From assembly GCA_003451675.1 (NCBI GenBank), contig DMCY01000071.1, positions 1 through 55,177 of the forward strand: a stretch of 55,177 nucleotides of DNA. The letters run 5' to 3'. This DNA comes from Candidatus Atribacteria bacterium. Its GTDB lineage: Bacteria > Atribacterota > JS1 > SB-45 > 34-128. The position numbers were made by a program, and so were the translations under genes. Below the pieces are notes generated by a model. That model saw only the letters and a list, made by a program, of their open reading frames with translations, had not been told where the DNA came from and ran no database searches. This document shows, in pieces, positions 1 through 8,375 of this stretch. How positions within the stretch are numbered: position 1 is the stretch's first letter; each line of letters begins with the position of its first letter.

Positions 1-32
1 GTAATCAAGTATAAAAGGAGGAGAACAGATAG

Positions 33-1346
33 ATGAAAAACGTAGTTATCGCGCAATCAGGCGGACCTACTACCGTAATAAATAATAGTATCAGAGGAGT
101 GATTGACGAATTAATTTCCTCTAAAAAAGTTGATAAAATATATGGAGCGAGGATGGGTGTTCTTGGGGTTTTAAAAGAAGAATTAATAGACATCTCTTCC
201 CAGGAGTCCCAGCAAATAGATTTATTAGCAGAAACTCCATCTGCGGGAACAATAGGTAGTTGTAGGTATAAAATAAAAAATGATGAGGATTTGGCCCGTA
301 TTGTCGAAGTCTTCAAAAGGCACGATGTTAGATATTTCTTCTATTGTGGAGGCGGAGACTCTATGGATACAGCTAACAAAATAAGTAAATTAGCCCAAAA
401 AGAAAATTTAGAGCTGATTTGTACCGGCATACCTAAAACTATTGATAATGACGTAGGAGGACCATTGCAAGCTGATGGAACATTTGCGGTATGTGATCAT
501 GATCCGGGGTATGGAAGTGTAGCCAGAAATTTAACCATAAATATACTTGAGGCAAATGAAGAGAATAAAGCCAGCTATACCAGTGACCCCGTTTTGGTAA
601 TCGGGGTAATGGGGAGAAAGATTGGTTTTATTCCGGCGGCAGCACGGTTGGCTGATCCCAAAAGAGAAATTTCTTTATTAATAATTCTTCCCGAATCTCT
701 ATCCAAAGATGATTATCAAAGTAACTTAGAATTTATTGCCGAAAAAGTTAATGAAAAATTGAAAAAACAGGGAAGGTGTATTGTAGTTATCGGAGAAGGG
801 GTAAATGTGGGGGATTTGGGAATACTGCGAGATAGCTTTGGACATGCTCAATTCAGTGCTTCTGAAAAGACCGTAGAACAGGTACTTACTAATTACCTTA
901 ACGGAATGGATAGGAAAGATAGTCAGGGAAGAGCAAAAAGTAGATTAATAGTTAGAGGAATAGCTCGTTCGGAAAGACCAGGCACTCGTCAGAGAAGAGA
1001 GATTGCCTATGTATCTGAAATTGATAGGGATGAGGCCTATCAGGTGGGAGTATATGCCGCCAAAATTGCTTTATCGGGGGAAAATGGTTTTATGTCTACT
1101 ATAATCAGAAAACCTGGAAATGTTTATAAAATTACTTATGATAAAGTTCCTTTAGATGTTGTAGTCAATTCAGAAAGAAAATTTCCTAAAGACTGGATTA
1201 CCTCAGATAGAATGGATGTAACTGATGAATTTATTGAATGGGCTTTGCCTTTAATCGGGGGTCCGCTTCCTAAATTTGCAAAATTTAGAAAAATATATGT
1301 TCCTAAAAAATGTGAAGAATATATACCAGTGGGGGATAGAAAGTAA
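33..1346 (+). CDS. pfp: PPi-dependent 6-phosphofructokinase
   Basis: A cytosolic 437-residue enzyme of the phosphofructokinase family, which phosphorylates fructose 6-phosphate to the 1,6-bisphosphate. The N-terminal glycine-rich loop SGGPTTVINNSI is present. The nucleotide-site motif reads CGGGDSMDTA, placing Asp109 where ATP-type enzymes have Gly. The catalytic motif reads PKTIDND with Lys135 where ATP enzymes have Gly (PGTIDND). In this family Asp plus Lys at these two sites marks pyrophosphate as phosphoryl donor, so PPi use is inferred with good confidence. The MGRKIGF motif of the substrate site follows. An AGGAGG ribosome site lies 11 bases before the ATG. The reaction is reversible, so it can serve glycolysis or gluconeogenesis. 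The usual family motif is GGDDS, so GGGDS is a mild variant. Confidence 0.9.
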   Translation: MKNVVIAQSGGPTTVINNSIRGVIDELISSKKVDKIYGARMGVLGVLKEELIDISSQESQQIDLLAETPSAGTIGSCRYKIKNDEDLARIVEVFKRHDVRYFFYCGGGDSMDTANKISKLAQKENLELICTGIPKTIDNDVGGPLQADGTFAVCDHDPGYGSVARNLTINILEANEENKASYTSDPVLVIGVMGRKIGFIPAAARLADPKREISLLIILPESLSKDDYQSNLEFIAEKVNEKLKKQGRCIVVIGEGVNVGDLGILRDSFGHAQFSASEKTVEQVLTNYLNGMDRKDSQGRAKSRLIVRGIARSERPGTRQRREIAYVSEIDRDEAYQVGVYAAKIALSGENGFMSTIIRKPGNVYKITYDKVPLDVVVNSERKFPKDWITSDRMDVTDEFIEWALPLIGGPLPKFAKFRKIYVPKKCEEYIPVGDRK

Positions 1347-1564
1347 ATTAGTATATAGTATATCGTATTTCGTATATCGTGAAGAAAACAGAAAAAGAAC
1401 GGATAGTGAAAAATAGTTAGTTACATGGTTACTTGGTTAATTAGTTAAGGATTTAGTTTTAAACCAATTAACTAGCTAACCAACGAACTAAATTGACTAA
1501 ATGATTTATTCTATACGCTATACGCTACACGCTGTACGCTATAATTTAAGGAAGGAGAAAAAGA
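1347..1564. repeat. Intergenic repeat cluster (dyad of GTTA-type units plus 7-bp tandem)
   Basis: This 218-base gap holds no gene. At 1352-1378 are imperfect copies of TATATCGTA-like words. At 1413-1490 a left arm built of TTAGTTACATGGTTAC-type words is followed by a right arm of AACCAATTAACTAGC-type words, forming a long imperfect inverted repeat. The same element recurs at 27118-27240 and 33727-33870. At 1511-1543 a 7-base unit, CTATACG, repeats about 4.7 times with single changes (CTACACG, CTGTACG). The ribosome site for the next gene (AAGGAGG-like) lies at the right end. Confidence 0.7.
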
Positions 1565-2608
1565 ATGGCTTTGCCCAGGCTTACTGAAAAACAGATAAAG
1601 AAAGATCCGGAACAACAGTTAAAAAATTTTAAAAGGACTAAAGATTTTTTAATAGCTATCGATACCGATGGCTGTGTTACTGATAATATGAATGGAAAAC
1701 AGATGCTGATTTTTCACCCCCAATTTATGGAATTTTATCAGTTGTGGGGGATTGAATCTTATTTTAGAGAAGTTGCTGAATACTATAACCTTTTTTCTGT
1801 GGATCGGGGTTGTAACAGATTTATTGCCATCCAGCTTACCCTAACTGCTCTTCAGAACAGAAAAGATGTTCAACAAGTGTTACAGGAAAGGCATATAAAA
1901 TTGCCTAATATAAAATCTCTAAACGAATATGTTGCCTATACCAGGGAGAATAAATTGGGTTTGGGGAATCCCAGTTTGGAGGAATTTCTCAATCAAAATT
2001 CTAAGGATTTAGCCATATATAAACTTTTAGGATGGAGTGAGGCAGTAAACAGAATGTTTCCTTATATTTCTGCAAAAATTCCTCCCTTTGATAAGGTAAA
2101 AGAATGTTTGGAATTGATGTCACAACATGCAGATATATTAATCGTTTCTAAAACACCTTACGCTGATTTAGCTAATTATTGGAAAGCACAAGGAATAGAT
2201 AAATATGTTCAGGTTATTGCCGGTCAGGAAATGGGTTCAAAGGGACACCATATTGAAATAGCAAAAAAAGCAGGCAAGTATGAAGATGACCAAGTGATGA
2301 TGATCGGTGATGGAGGGGGAGATTTAAAAGCGGTAAAAGAAAATAACGGATTATTTTACCCTACTCCACCTGGCCAAGAACAGGAAGCCTGGAATAATTT
2401 TCCTGAAGCATTTCAACGATTTATAGAAAGAAAATATCAAGGAGAATTTGAAGATAATCTTTTAGACATATTTGAAAAAGCGCTTCTTACTTCTCCACCC
2501 TGGCAGCAAGCAGATTATAATCATATTGTTTCTTATAAAGAAAAGCAAGAAATAAGGAAAAGCTTATATAAAAAGTTTAACCCTCAAGGTAGGCTTCTTG
2601 TATTATAA
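1565..2608 (+). CDS. HAD-superfamily hydrolase
   Basis: A 347-residue predicted cytosolic HAD phosphatase-type enzyme. Motif I is IDTDGCVTD, with nucleophile Asp33 and general acid/base Asp35. A Lys-bearing region and motif IV, IGDGGGDLKAVKE, lie near residues 245-260. A helical cap of about 120 residues separates the motifs, which is larger than in simple phosphatases. The substrate cannot be read from the sequence. Its place between a phosphofructokinase and a ferric/AfuABC-type importer suggests a phosphorylated sugar, but that is inference. The ATG follows a GGAAGGAG ribosome site at 1550-1557. A 14-bp perfect hairpin lies just after the stop codon. Confidence 0.75.
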   Translation: MALPRLTEKQIKKDPEQQLKNFKRTKDFLIAIDTDGCVTDNMNGKQMLIFHPQFMEFYQLWGIESYFREVAEYYNLFSVDRGCNRFIAIQLTLTALQNRKDVQQVLQERHIKLPNIKSLNEYVAYTRENKLGLGNPSLEEFLNQNSKDLAIYKLLGWSEAVNRMFPYISAKIPPFDKVKECLELMSQHADILIVSKTPYADLANYWKAQGIDKYVQVIAGQEMGSKGHHIEIAKKAGKYEDDQVMMIGDGGGDLKAVKENNGLFYPTPPGQEQEAWNNFPEAFQRFIERKYQGEFEDNLLDIFEKALLTSPPWQQADYNHIVSYKEKQEIRKSLYKKFNPQGRLLVL

Positions 2609-2620
2609 AATGTTAATTGG

Positions 2621-2655
2621 TTCACAAATAATTTATTTTTTAAATTATTTGTGAA
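2621..2655 (+). terminator. Stem-loop after HAD hydrolase gene
   Basis: A perfect 14-base inverted repeat (TTCACAAATAATTT and its complement) around a 7-base loop lies 13 bases after the HAD stop codon. It is followed by A rather than T residues, so it may be a stability or processing hairpin more than a true intrinsic terminator. It separates the HAD gene from the binding-protein gene at 2753. Confidence 0.5.
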
Positions 2656-2752
2656 AAAAGAAGGGAGGTTGATAAAGAGCGTAGTATATATAATGTAAGG
2701 ACATAGGTATTTTTGTCTGGTAGTAAAATTTTAAAAAATTAGGAGGTTTTTC

Positions 2753-3757
2753 ATGAAAAAGTTAACTTTAACATTATTAATGATCACGATTATGTTATGC
2801 AGCGTGTTCGTAACAGGACTGGCAGCAGGCAAGGTGCTTCATATGTATACAGCATTTGATACCGAAGAGGCTAAGTATTACATTGAGGCTTTTGAGAAAG
2901 AAACCGGAATTGATGTAGAATGGGTAAGAATGTCCTCAGGTGAAGTGTTAGCTCGTGTAGAAGCAGAAGCAGCAAATCCACAAGCAAGTTTATGGCATGC
3001 AGGTTCCAATACTTCTCATATAAATGCGGCATCCAAGGGGTTGCTTGAACCATATAAACCTAATACAGATTTTGAATTAATTGACATTTTACATGCAGAA
3101 GATTGGGCCTGGACCGGATTTTACACTGGTGCAATCGGCTTTGTATCTAATGTGAATTTTCTAAAAGAGCATAACGTAAAAGCTCCAACTTCTTGGTCGC
3201 AGCTTTTAGACCCGGCTTTTGAAGATAATATTGCTATGGCATATCCTTATACTTCAGGAACTGCTTATACTACTTATGCCACCCTCGTCCAGATGATTGG
3301 TTTAGAAAAAACGCTCGACTGGTGGGAAGAATTTGATAAACATAGTATTCATCAGTATACTAAATCAGGAACCGCTTGCATAGCCATGGTGGGGATAGGT
3401 GAAGTAGCAGTAGGAATTGCTTTTTCTCACGATATTATGGCTAAGGGTATAAACAAAGGTTATCCTGTAGTTATGACTTTTCCTGAAGAAGGAACCGGCT
3501 ACGAAGTTGGCGGGCTTTCCTTGATAAAAGGCGGACCGGAACCGGAATTGGCAAAACAATTTATTGACTGGTGTTATACTATAAAAGCACAAAATCTATT
3601 CCAAAAATATAATCGTTTACCGGTTAATCCAAAAGCAACTGTTAAAGAAGGTTCGGTGACTCTCGATCAGGTCAAACTAATCAATTATGACCATATTCTT
3701 GCCGGTCAGAGTAAAGATGAATGGGTTACAGCCTGGAGAGACAGAATAGGTAAATAA
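2753..3757 (+). CDS. ABC importer solute-binding protein, ferric/AfuA-type fold
   Basis: A 334-residue secreted binding protein of the type usually annotated as iron(III), phosphonate or thiamine binding (extracellular solute-binding family 1, FbpA/AfuA-like). Residues 1-25 form a Sec signal with a hydrophobic core and a cleavage site near GLAAG. There is no lipobox, so the mature protein should be free in the periplasm. The mature start, VLHMYTAFDTEEAKYY, is typical of the family. The adjacent Tyr pair that binds iron in FbpA is not evident; the corresponding stretch reads GIAFSHDIM. Iron transport is therefore doubtful. AfuA-type relatives bind sugar phosphates, which would suit the neighbouring PFK, HAD and PfkB genes. 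A good AGGAGG site precedes the ATG, and the permease and ATPase genes follow. Confidence 0.8.
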   Translation: MKKLTLTLLMITIMLCSVFVTGLAAGKVLHMYTAFDTEEAKYYIEAFEKETGIDVEWVRMSSGEVLARVEAEAANPQASLWHAGSNTSHINAASKGLLEPYKPNTDFELIDILHAEDWAWTGFYTGAIGFVSNVNFLKEHNVKAPTSWSQLLDPAFEDNIAMAYPYTSGTAYTTYATLVQMIGLEKTLDWWEEFDKHSIHQYTKSGTACIAMVGIGEVAVGIAFSHDIMAKGINKGYPVVMTFPEEGTGYEVGGLSLIKGGPEPELAKQFIDWCYTIKAQNLFQKYNRLPVNPKATVKEGSVTLDQVKLINYDHILAGQSKDEWVTAWRDRIGK

Positions 3758-3799
3758 TTAAAATTTGCTAGCATGATATTATTCAATTGAAAGTTTATT

Positions 3800-3846
3800 G
3801 TGATATCCCTGCTACTATTTAATTATTTTAGTAGCAGGGATATCAC
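3800..3846 (+). terminator. 17-bp perfect hairpin between binding protein and permease
   Basis: The arms GTGATATCCCTGCTACT (3800-3816) and its exact complement (3830-3846) enclose a 13-base loop, 42 bases after the binding-protein stop. No T-tract follows. A hairpin here would protect the upstream message and limit read-through into the permease, giving excess binding protein. Equivalent hairpins lie at 13571-13613 and 21249-21282. Confidence 0.75.
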
Positions 3847-3874
3847 ATTGTATTAGAAATACTTGAGGTTTAAT

Positions 3875-5584
3875 GTGAGCAAAACAAAAAGGAAAATAAA
3901 GGAAATATTAGGAAATTTAAGGCTAATATGGAAAGAACCGCTGCTTTTTATCTCTATAATTGCAATTTTCTATTTCTTGTTAGTTTTTGTTGCATTTCCC
4001 ATATTTCAGGTTTTTAAAAATAGCTTAATTATTAATAACCAATTTGATATATCTAATTATCTGGCTATTTTTTCTAAAAGATATTATTTCCAGCCCTTTT
4101 TTAACAGCATGATTTTAGGTATAAGTACTGCTACCATTGGAACTATTGTGGGATTTATTTTTGCTTATGCTTTAACCAGAACCCCTTTGCCCTTTAAAAA
4201 TTTTTTTCGCTTAACAATAACATTTCCCATTATCTCTCCTCCCTTTGTAGTTGCTCTGGCAGCTATTCTTCTTTTTGGAAGAACGGGAGTCCTTACGCCG
4301 TTTTTATCTACAATTATCGGTAAATATTCAATATATGGATTTGGAGGATTAGTGGTTGTAGAAACCATTGCCTATAGCCCTACGGCTTTTCTTACTCTAT
4401 TTGGAATCCTTCAAGCCATTGATCCTGCGTTGGAAGAAGCTTCTATGGATTTAGGAGCATCTCGCGCTAAAGTATTTTCTACCATAACCCTGCCCCTGGC
4501 AACTCCCGGTATTGCTAGTGCCTGGCTATTGGTATTTATTCAGTCTATGGCTGATTTTGGAAATCCCATGGTAATTTCTGGAAATTTTCGGGTCCTCTCT
4601 GTTCAGGCTTTTTTGCAAATTACCGGCATGTATGATCTTCCAAGAGGCTCAACCCTAGCAATACTTCTTCTGGTGCCGACATTAATAGCCTTTTTCGTTC
4701 AGAAGTATTGGGTTTCCAGAAAATCGTATGTTACTGTTACCGGAAAACCTACCGGAGCTACAATTAAAAAATTGGAATGGTACATTAAGGTACCGGTATA
4801 TTCCTTCTGCGTCTTTTTCACTGTAATTGTGTTCCTTTTTTATGGTATGATTGTTTATGGTTCTTTCCAGACTCTCTGGGGAGTTGATGCATCCTTTACT
4901 TTAAGAAACTATATAGAAACATTCCAGGTAGGGAAAGATTATTTAATTGATTCTTTAACCCTTTCTACCATAGCTACTCCTATAACCGGGATTTTAGGTA
5001 TGTTTCTTGCTTTCCTTATTGTAAGGAAAAAATTTATAGGTAAGGGTCTGATGGAATTTGTGTCAATGCTGACTTTTGCTGTTCCGGGAACAGTAGTAGG
5101 GATAGGTTATATACTGGCTTTTAATGTTAAATCAAGTCTATTCCCTTTTGTGCTTACAGGAACTGCTTGGATTATTATCACTCTTTTGATATTTAGAAAT
5201 ATGCCAGTGGGAATACGTTCCGGGATCGCCGCTCTTCAACAGATTGACCCTTCTATCGAAGAAGCATCTACTGATCTTGGAGCAGATAGCAATACTACTT
5301 TTCGCAGAATCACCCTGCCAATGATTGCTCCGGCATTTTTTTCAGGTTTAGCCTATAGTTTTGTAAAAGCCATGACTGCAATTAGTGCCGTCATTTTTGT
5401 AGTTTCAGGTAAATGGAATTTGATCACGATTGCAGTGTTAGGTTTTGTTGATAATGCTCAATATGCGCAGGCAGCTGCAATGAGCCTGATTTTAATATCA
5501 ATTGTACTAATTGCTCTCGGTATTATTCAATTGATTGTAAATCGAATTGGTAAAGGAACAAGATCAATAAATGTAATTGGATAA
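3875..5584 (+). CDS. ABC importer permease, duplicated FbpB/AfuB type
   Basis: About 569 residues of integral membrane protein with two fused permease domains, as in FbpB and AfuB. Each half has a cluster of hydrophobic helices and a cytoplasmic EAA coupling loop: EEASMDLGASRAKVF near residue 190 and EEASTDLGADSNTTF near residue 475. I chose GTG at 3875 because GAGG stands 6 bases before it. An in-frame TTG at 3863 would add four residues but has no ribosome site. The ATPase gene begins 28 bases after the stop, so binding protein, permease and ATPase form one transport system. The substrate follows the binding protein and is uncertain. Confidence 0.85.
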   Translation: MSKTKRKIKEILGNLRLIWKEPLLFISIIAIFYFLLVFVAFPIFQVFKNSLIINNQFDISNYLAIFSKRYYFQPFFNSMILGISTATIGTIVGFIFAYALTRTPLPFKNFFRLTITFPIISPPFVVALAAILLFGRTGVLTPFLSTIIGKYSIYGFGGLVVVETIAYSPTAFLTLFGILQAIDPALEEASMDLGASRAKVFSTITLPLATPGIASAWLLVFIQSMADFGNPMVISGNFRVLSVQAFLQITGMYDLPRGSTLAILLLVPTLIAFFVQKYWVSRKSYVTVTGKPTGATIKKLEWYIKVPVYSFCVFFTVIVFLFYGMIVYGSFQTLWGVDASFTLRNYIETFQVGKDYLIDSLTLSTIATPITGILGMFLAFLIVRKKFIGKGLMEFVSMLTFAVPGTVVGIGYILAFNVKSSLFPFVLTGTAWIIITLLIFRNMPVGIRSGIAALQQIDPSIEEASTDLGADSNTTFRRITLPMIAPAFFSGLAYSFVKAMTAISAVIFVVSGKWNLITIAVLGFVDNAQYAQAAAMSLILISIVLIALGIIQLIVNRIGKGTRSINVIG

Positions 5585-5611
5585 ATTTTTAGGAAAATGA
5601 AAGGATAAATT

Positions 5612-6709
5612 ATGAAACAGGATTATCTTGTACTTGAAAATCTTGTTAAGATTTTTCAAAGTGGAAAAAATGCCCTGGCAGCTGTAGATAATGTAAGTGT
5701 AAAAGTTAAGGAAGGCGAACTGGTTACACTTCTGGGTCCATCCGGATGTGGAAAAACAACGACGCTTAGAATGATTGCTGGATTTGAAATTCCAACTTCA
5801 GGAAAGATTTTTATTGACGGGAAAGAAGTTAGTATGATTCCGCCTAACCAGAGGCCTACCACAATGGTATTCCAAAACTATGCTCTTTTTCCTCATATGA
5901 CAGTATTTGAGAACATTTCCTATGGATTGAAAATACGCAAAGAATCAACGCAGAACATTAAAGAAAAAACAGAAAAAATCATTAACCTTGTTGGTTTAGA
6001 AGGACTAAGTAAACGTTCACCTGCACATCTTTCGGGAGGTCAGCAGCAGCGGGTTAGTCTTGCCCGCTCTTTGATAATGGAACCGAAGGTGCTACTTCTT
6101 GACGAACCTTTATCCAACCTTGATGCTAAATTGCGTGTATCTACTCGATTAGAGATTCGTAAATTGCAGCAAAGGATTGGTATAACTTCTGTTTATGTTA
6201 CCCATGACCAGGAAGAGGCAATGACTCTTTCCGATCGGGTAGTTATTATGAACGTTGGAAAAATTCAGCAGGTGGGTACACCCCAGGAAATTTATGCATA
6301 TCCCAATAACCATTTTGTGGCTGATTTTATAGGCAAAGCTAATTTCTTAACGGGGAAAGTAAATAAAATATTATCATCTAAAAAAGCAGAAGTTGAAGTA
6401 AAAGGAAATATATACAGAGTCGCCTTGCATAACATTGCTTTTAAAGAAGGAGAAAAAATTCTATTGCTTGTTCGACCGGAAGCAGTTGATTTAAAACCGA
6501 AGATACCCAATTCTATTATTGGAATAATCCAACAAATAATTTATTTAGGTTCTCACCTTGTGTATGAAATTAAGGTAGATGACAATATCTTTACTGTTGA
6601 AATTTCTAATCCATTAGCTCAAAAAAGTTTTATAATCGGGGAAGAAGTAAGTCTTTGTTTAAAAGAGAATAGCTTGCATGTTTTACCTTATGAAGATATC
6701 AAAAAATAA
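5612..6709 (+). CDS. ABC importer ATP-binding protein (FbpC/PotA type)
   Basis: A 365-residue cytosolic ATPase that powers the importer encoded just upstream. Walker A is GPSGCGKTT near residue 42, the signature is [13 protein letters not shown] near 143, Walker B is LLLDEPLSNLD near 165, and the switch His lies in VTHDQEEAM. After the nucleotide-binding domain a C-terminal TOBE-like regulatory domain occupies roughly residues 245-360. That length is usual for the CUT1/FbpC/PotA class. It closes the 2753-6709 operon; an imperfect hairpin follows at 6713-6753. Confidence 0.88.
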   Translation: MKQDYLVLENLVKIFQSGKNALAAVDNVSVKVKEGELVTLLGPSGCGKTTTLRMIAGFEIPTSGKIFIDGKEVSMIPPNQRPTTMVFQNYALFPHMTVFENISYGLKIRKESTQNIKEKTEKIINLVGLEGLSKRSPAHLSGGQQQRVSLARSLIMEPKVLLLDEPLSNLDAKLRVSTRLEIRKLQQRIGITSVYVTHDQEEAMTLSDRVVIMNVGKIQQVGTPQEIYAYPNNHFVADFIGKANFLTGKVNKILSSKKAEVEVKGNIYRVALHNIAFKEGEKILLLVRPEAVDLKPKIPNSIIGIIQQIIYLGSHLVYEIKVDDNIFTVEISNPLAQKSFIIGEEVSLCLKENSLHVLPYEDIKK

Positions 6710-6712
6710 GAG

Positions 6713-6753
6713 TAGCCATTAGTTTATAATTTTATGTCGTAGGACAATGGCTA
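6713..6753 (+). terminator. Possible terminator after importer operon
   Basis: TAGCCATT at 6713-6720 pairs with AATGGCTA at 6746-6753 across a 25-base loop, followed by TTTACATTTT. It lies directly after the ATPase stop codon and before a convergent gene. The long loop makes it only a moderate candidate. Confidence 0.45.
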
Positions 6754-6795
6754 TTTACATTTTCAAAACAAAAGAATTATTATTAAATTTTTTAT

Positions 6796-7689
6796 TTAAG
6801 ATTTATATTTATTTTGAATAAGATTATTTACCTCTTCAATGTTACGCTGAAAAGGTCCTTCGGCTTCCATCTTTAAACTGGTTACAGCTGCTGCCCAGAT
6901 TGTTGCATCTTGAGGAGAAGCACTTAATCGTTTGGCAGTATAAGAGGCAATGCAGGTATCTCCTCGGCCGCTTCTTCCTACAGTTTCTTTAGGCAAGAAT
7001 TTTTCTTCGTAAAAATTGCCATCAGCATAAACCAAAAGACCATCGCGGTGAGTGATTACAACTTCGCGAGGACCTAAGTCGTGTATTTTTTGGGCAGCCG
7101 TATGGAGGTCGCATTTACCGAACAACAATCCTGCTTCCACTGCATCGGTTTTTAATATATCCAAGCGAGCAAGTATGGAATCTCTTTCCAGCCATTCCTT
7201 AGGAACTAATTTACCATTATAATTTACTCGTATAAAACTCTGCACATCAGCGGCAAGAATAGTTTTCTTTTTCGCAAGTTCCTCTATAACTTGCAAGCTA
7301 ACCTCATTACGCATAGATGCACCTATTACAATTGCCTTAGCTTGAATTTTTTTTACTTCAGCCAGAGTGAATGGACCTGCTGAACTGGTTACATATATAA
7401 CCCGTTCATCAAGATTGGAAGTGGGATATTCCAGGCGCAAACAAGTAGACTGAGGGGAGATATGTGCGAATACATCAACACCTAAACCCTTGAGTTTTTC
7501 TACTACATGAAAATCTTCTTTCGCCAGACGGGTAACTGCGGCAACTTTTAATCCCATCCTTGCGGCTACATTAGCACCGTAATTAAAAGCTCCACCATCA
7601 ACAATTCTGGTATCCGAAGCAGATACAATCGTATCTTTAGTATAATGTCCTATAAAGGCAATACCATAGAACTTAGCAGTACTTTCCAT
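6796..7689 (-). CDS. PfkB-family carbohydrate kinase, GRGD variant
   Basis: About 297 residues of a ribokinase-fold sugar kinase, cytosolic. The N-terminal GGAFNYGANVAARMG stretch is the substrate-binding glycine motif. Near the C-terminus the usual DTxGAGD motif reads GRSGRGDTC: the catalytic Asp is kept, while the first Asp is lost and Arg replaces Ala in the anion hole. The kinase at 27347-28240 shares this variant and other motifs (ADVQ-F-R, LKTDA-EA, SLKME), so the two are paralogues. I chose ATG at 7689 because GGGAG stands 8 bases upstream; an in-frame ATG at 7704 lacks a ribosome site. The gene diverges from the MerR gene. Its sugar is unknown. Confidence 0.82.
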   Translation of the reverse strand: MESTAKFYGIAFIGHYTKDTIVSASDTRIVDGGAFNYGANVAARMGLKVAAVTRLAKEDFHVVEKLKGLGVDVFAHISPQSTCLRLEYPTSNLDERVIYVTSSAGPFTLAEVKKIQAKAIVIGASMRNEVSLQVIEELAKKKTILAADVQSFIRVNYNGKLVPKEWLERDSILARLDILKTDAVEAGLLFGKCDLHTAAQKIHDLGPREVVITHRDGLLVYADGNFYEEKFLPKETVGRSGRGDTCIASYTAKRLSASPQDATIWAAAVTSLKMEAEGPFQRNIEEVNNLIQNKYKS

Positions 7690-7747
7690 CTCATCATCTC
7701 CCATATAAAGCTAATTAATCTAATAATTTTATTTTCTTTGTCCAGTT

Positions 7748-7777
7748 ATTATAGCAAAGAGTAAAGTGGAAAAGCAA
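7748..7777 (-). promoter_or_regulatory. Promoter of minus-strand PfkB gene
   Basis: On the minus strand TTGCTT (7772-7777) and TATAAT (7748-7753) are 18 bases apart, and TGC directly before TATAAT gives an extended -10. The predicted start lies about 50 bases before the PfkB start codon. It diverges from the MerR promoter at 7800-7830, so one bound protein could affect both. Confidence 0.6.
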
Positions 7778-7799
7778 TTTCCTAAATGTTAAATTAAAT

Positions 7800-7830
7800 T
7801 TGACCTATACGTACAAGTATGATATATAAT
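7800..7830 (+). promoter_or_regulatory. MerR-type promoter with 19-bp spacer
   Basis: TTGACC (7800-7805) and TATAAT (7825-7830) are separated by 19 bases. This over-long spacing is the hallmark of promoters activated by MerR-family DNA distortion. The spacer carries ATAC-GTACAA-GTAT, a short dyad centred between the two elements. An alternative -10, TATATA at 7823-7828, would give a normal 17-base spacer. It lies about 45 bases before the merR-like start codon and suggests autoregulation. Confidence 0.6.
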
Positions 7831-7882
7831 AGATAGGTTTTTATTTTAGGATTTATTAAATATTTCAAAGGGGAAAATTGTT

Positions 7883-8299
7883 ATGGAGAACAAAAAAGAA
7901 AAAGTGGAAAAATTTATCCAGATAGGAGAATTAGCAAAAAAAACAAAGGTTACTCCCAGAACGATTAAACATTATGAGAATAAAGGGCTTCTGAAACCTT
8001 TTAAAAAAACCCAGGGAGGTTTTAGATTGTATCAAAATGATAAAGTAAAATTAGTGGAAAGAATTAGACGATTAAAAAAAGCAGGGTTTTCTTTAAGAGA
8101 AGTAAAGGAAATGGAAGAAATAAATGGGATTGTAGAAGAAAATATTTTAGAAAAAGTAGATGATAACGAATTAAGTAAGATGATTGAATTTTTAGAGTCT
8201 CAATTAATAAAAACAGAAGAGAGATTAAGAGAGACAATTAAAGTGAAAAAAGGATTAGAAGAGGTAATAGAATTTTTGAAAAAACGAAAAAGAACATAG
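7883..8299 (+). CDS. MerR-family transcriptional regulator
   Basis: A 138-residue DNA-binding regulator. The winged helix-turn-helix occupies about residues 10-80 (IGELAKKTKVTPRTIKHYENKG, GGFRLY, FSLREVKEM), and the remainder is a charged coiled coil for dimerisation. There is no cysteine metal site or separate ligand domain, so a small-molecule signal cannot be named. It lies between divergent PfkB genes and starts 77 bases before the plus-strand PfkB. Its own upstream region has the stretched 19-base promoter spacer that such proteins use. Control of the two kinases, and perhaps of the inositol-phosphate enzyme beyond, is an inference from position. Confidence 0.85.
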   Translation: MENKKEKVEKFIQIGELAKKTKVTPRTIKHYENKGLLKPFKKTQGGFRLYQNDKVKLVERIRRLKKAGFSLREVKEMEEINGIVEENILEKVDDNELSKMIEFLESQLIKTEERLRETIKVKKGLEEVIEFLKKRKRT

Positions 8300-8375
8300 A
8301 AAAGCAAGAGGAAATAAAGTTGAAAAGAAAGAGCAAAAACTAATAAAAGAATTAGTTAAATAGGAGGGATGAATA

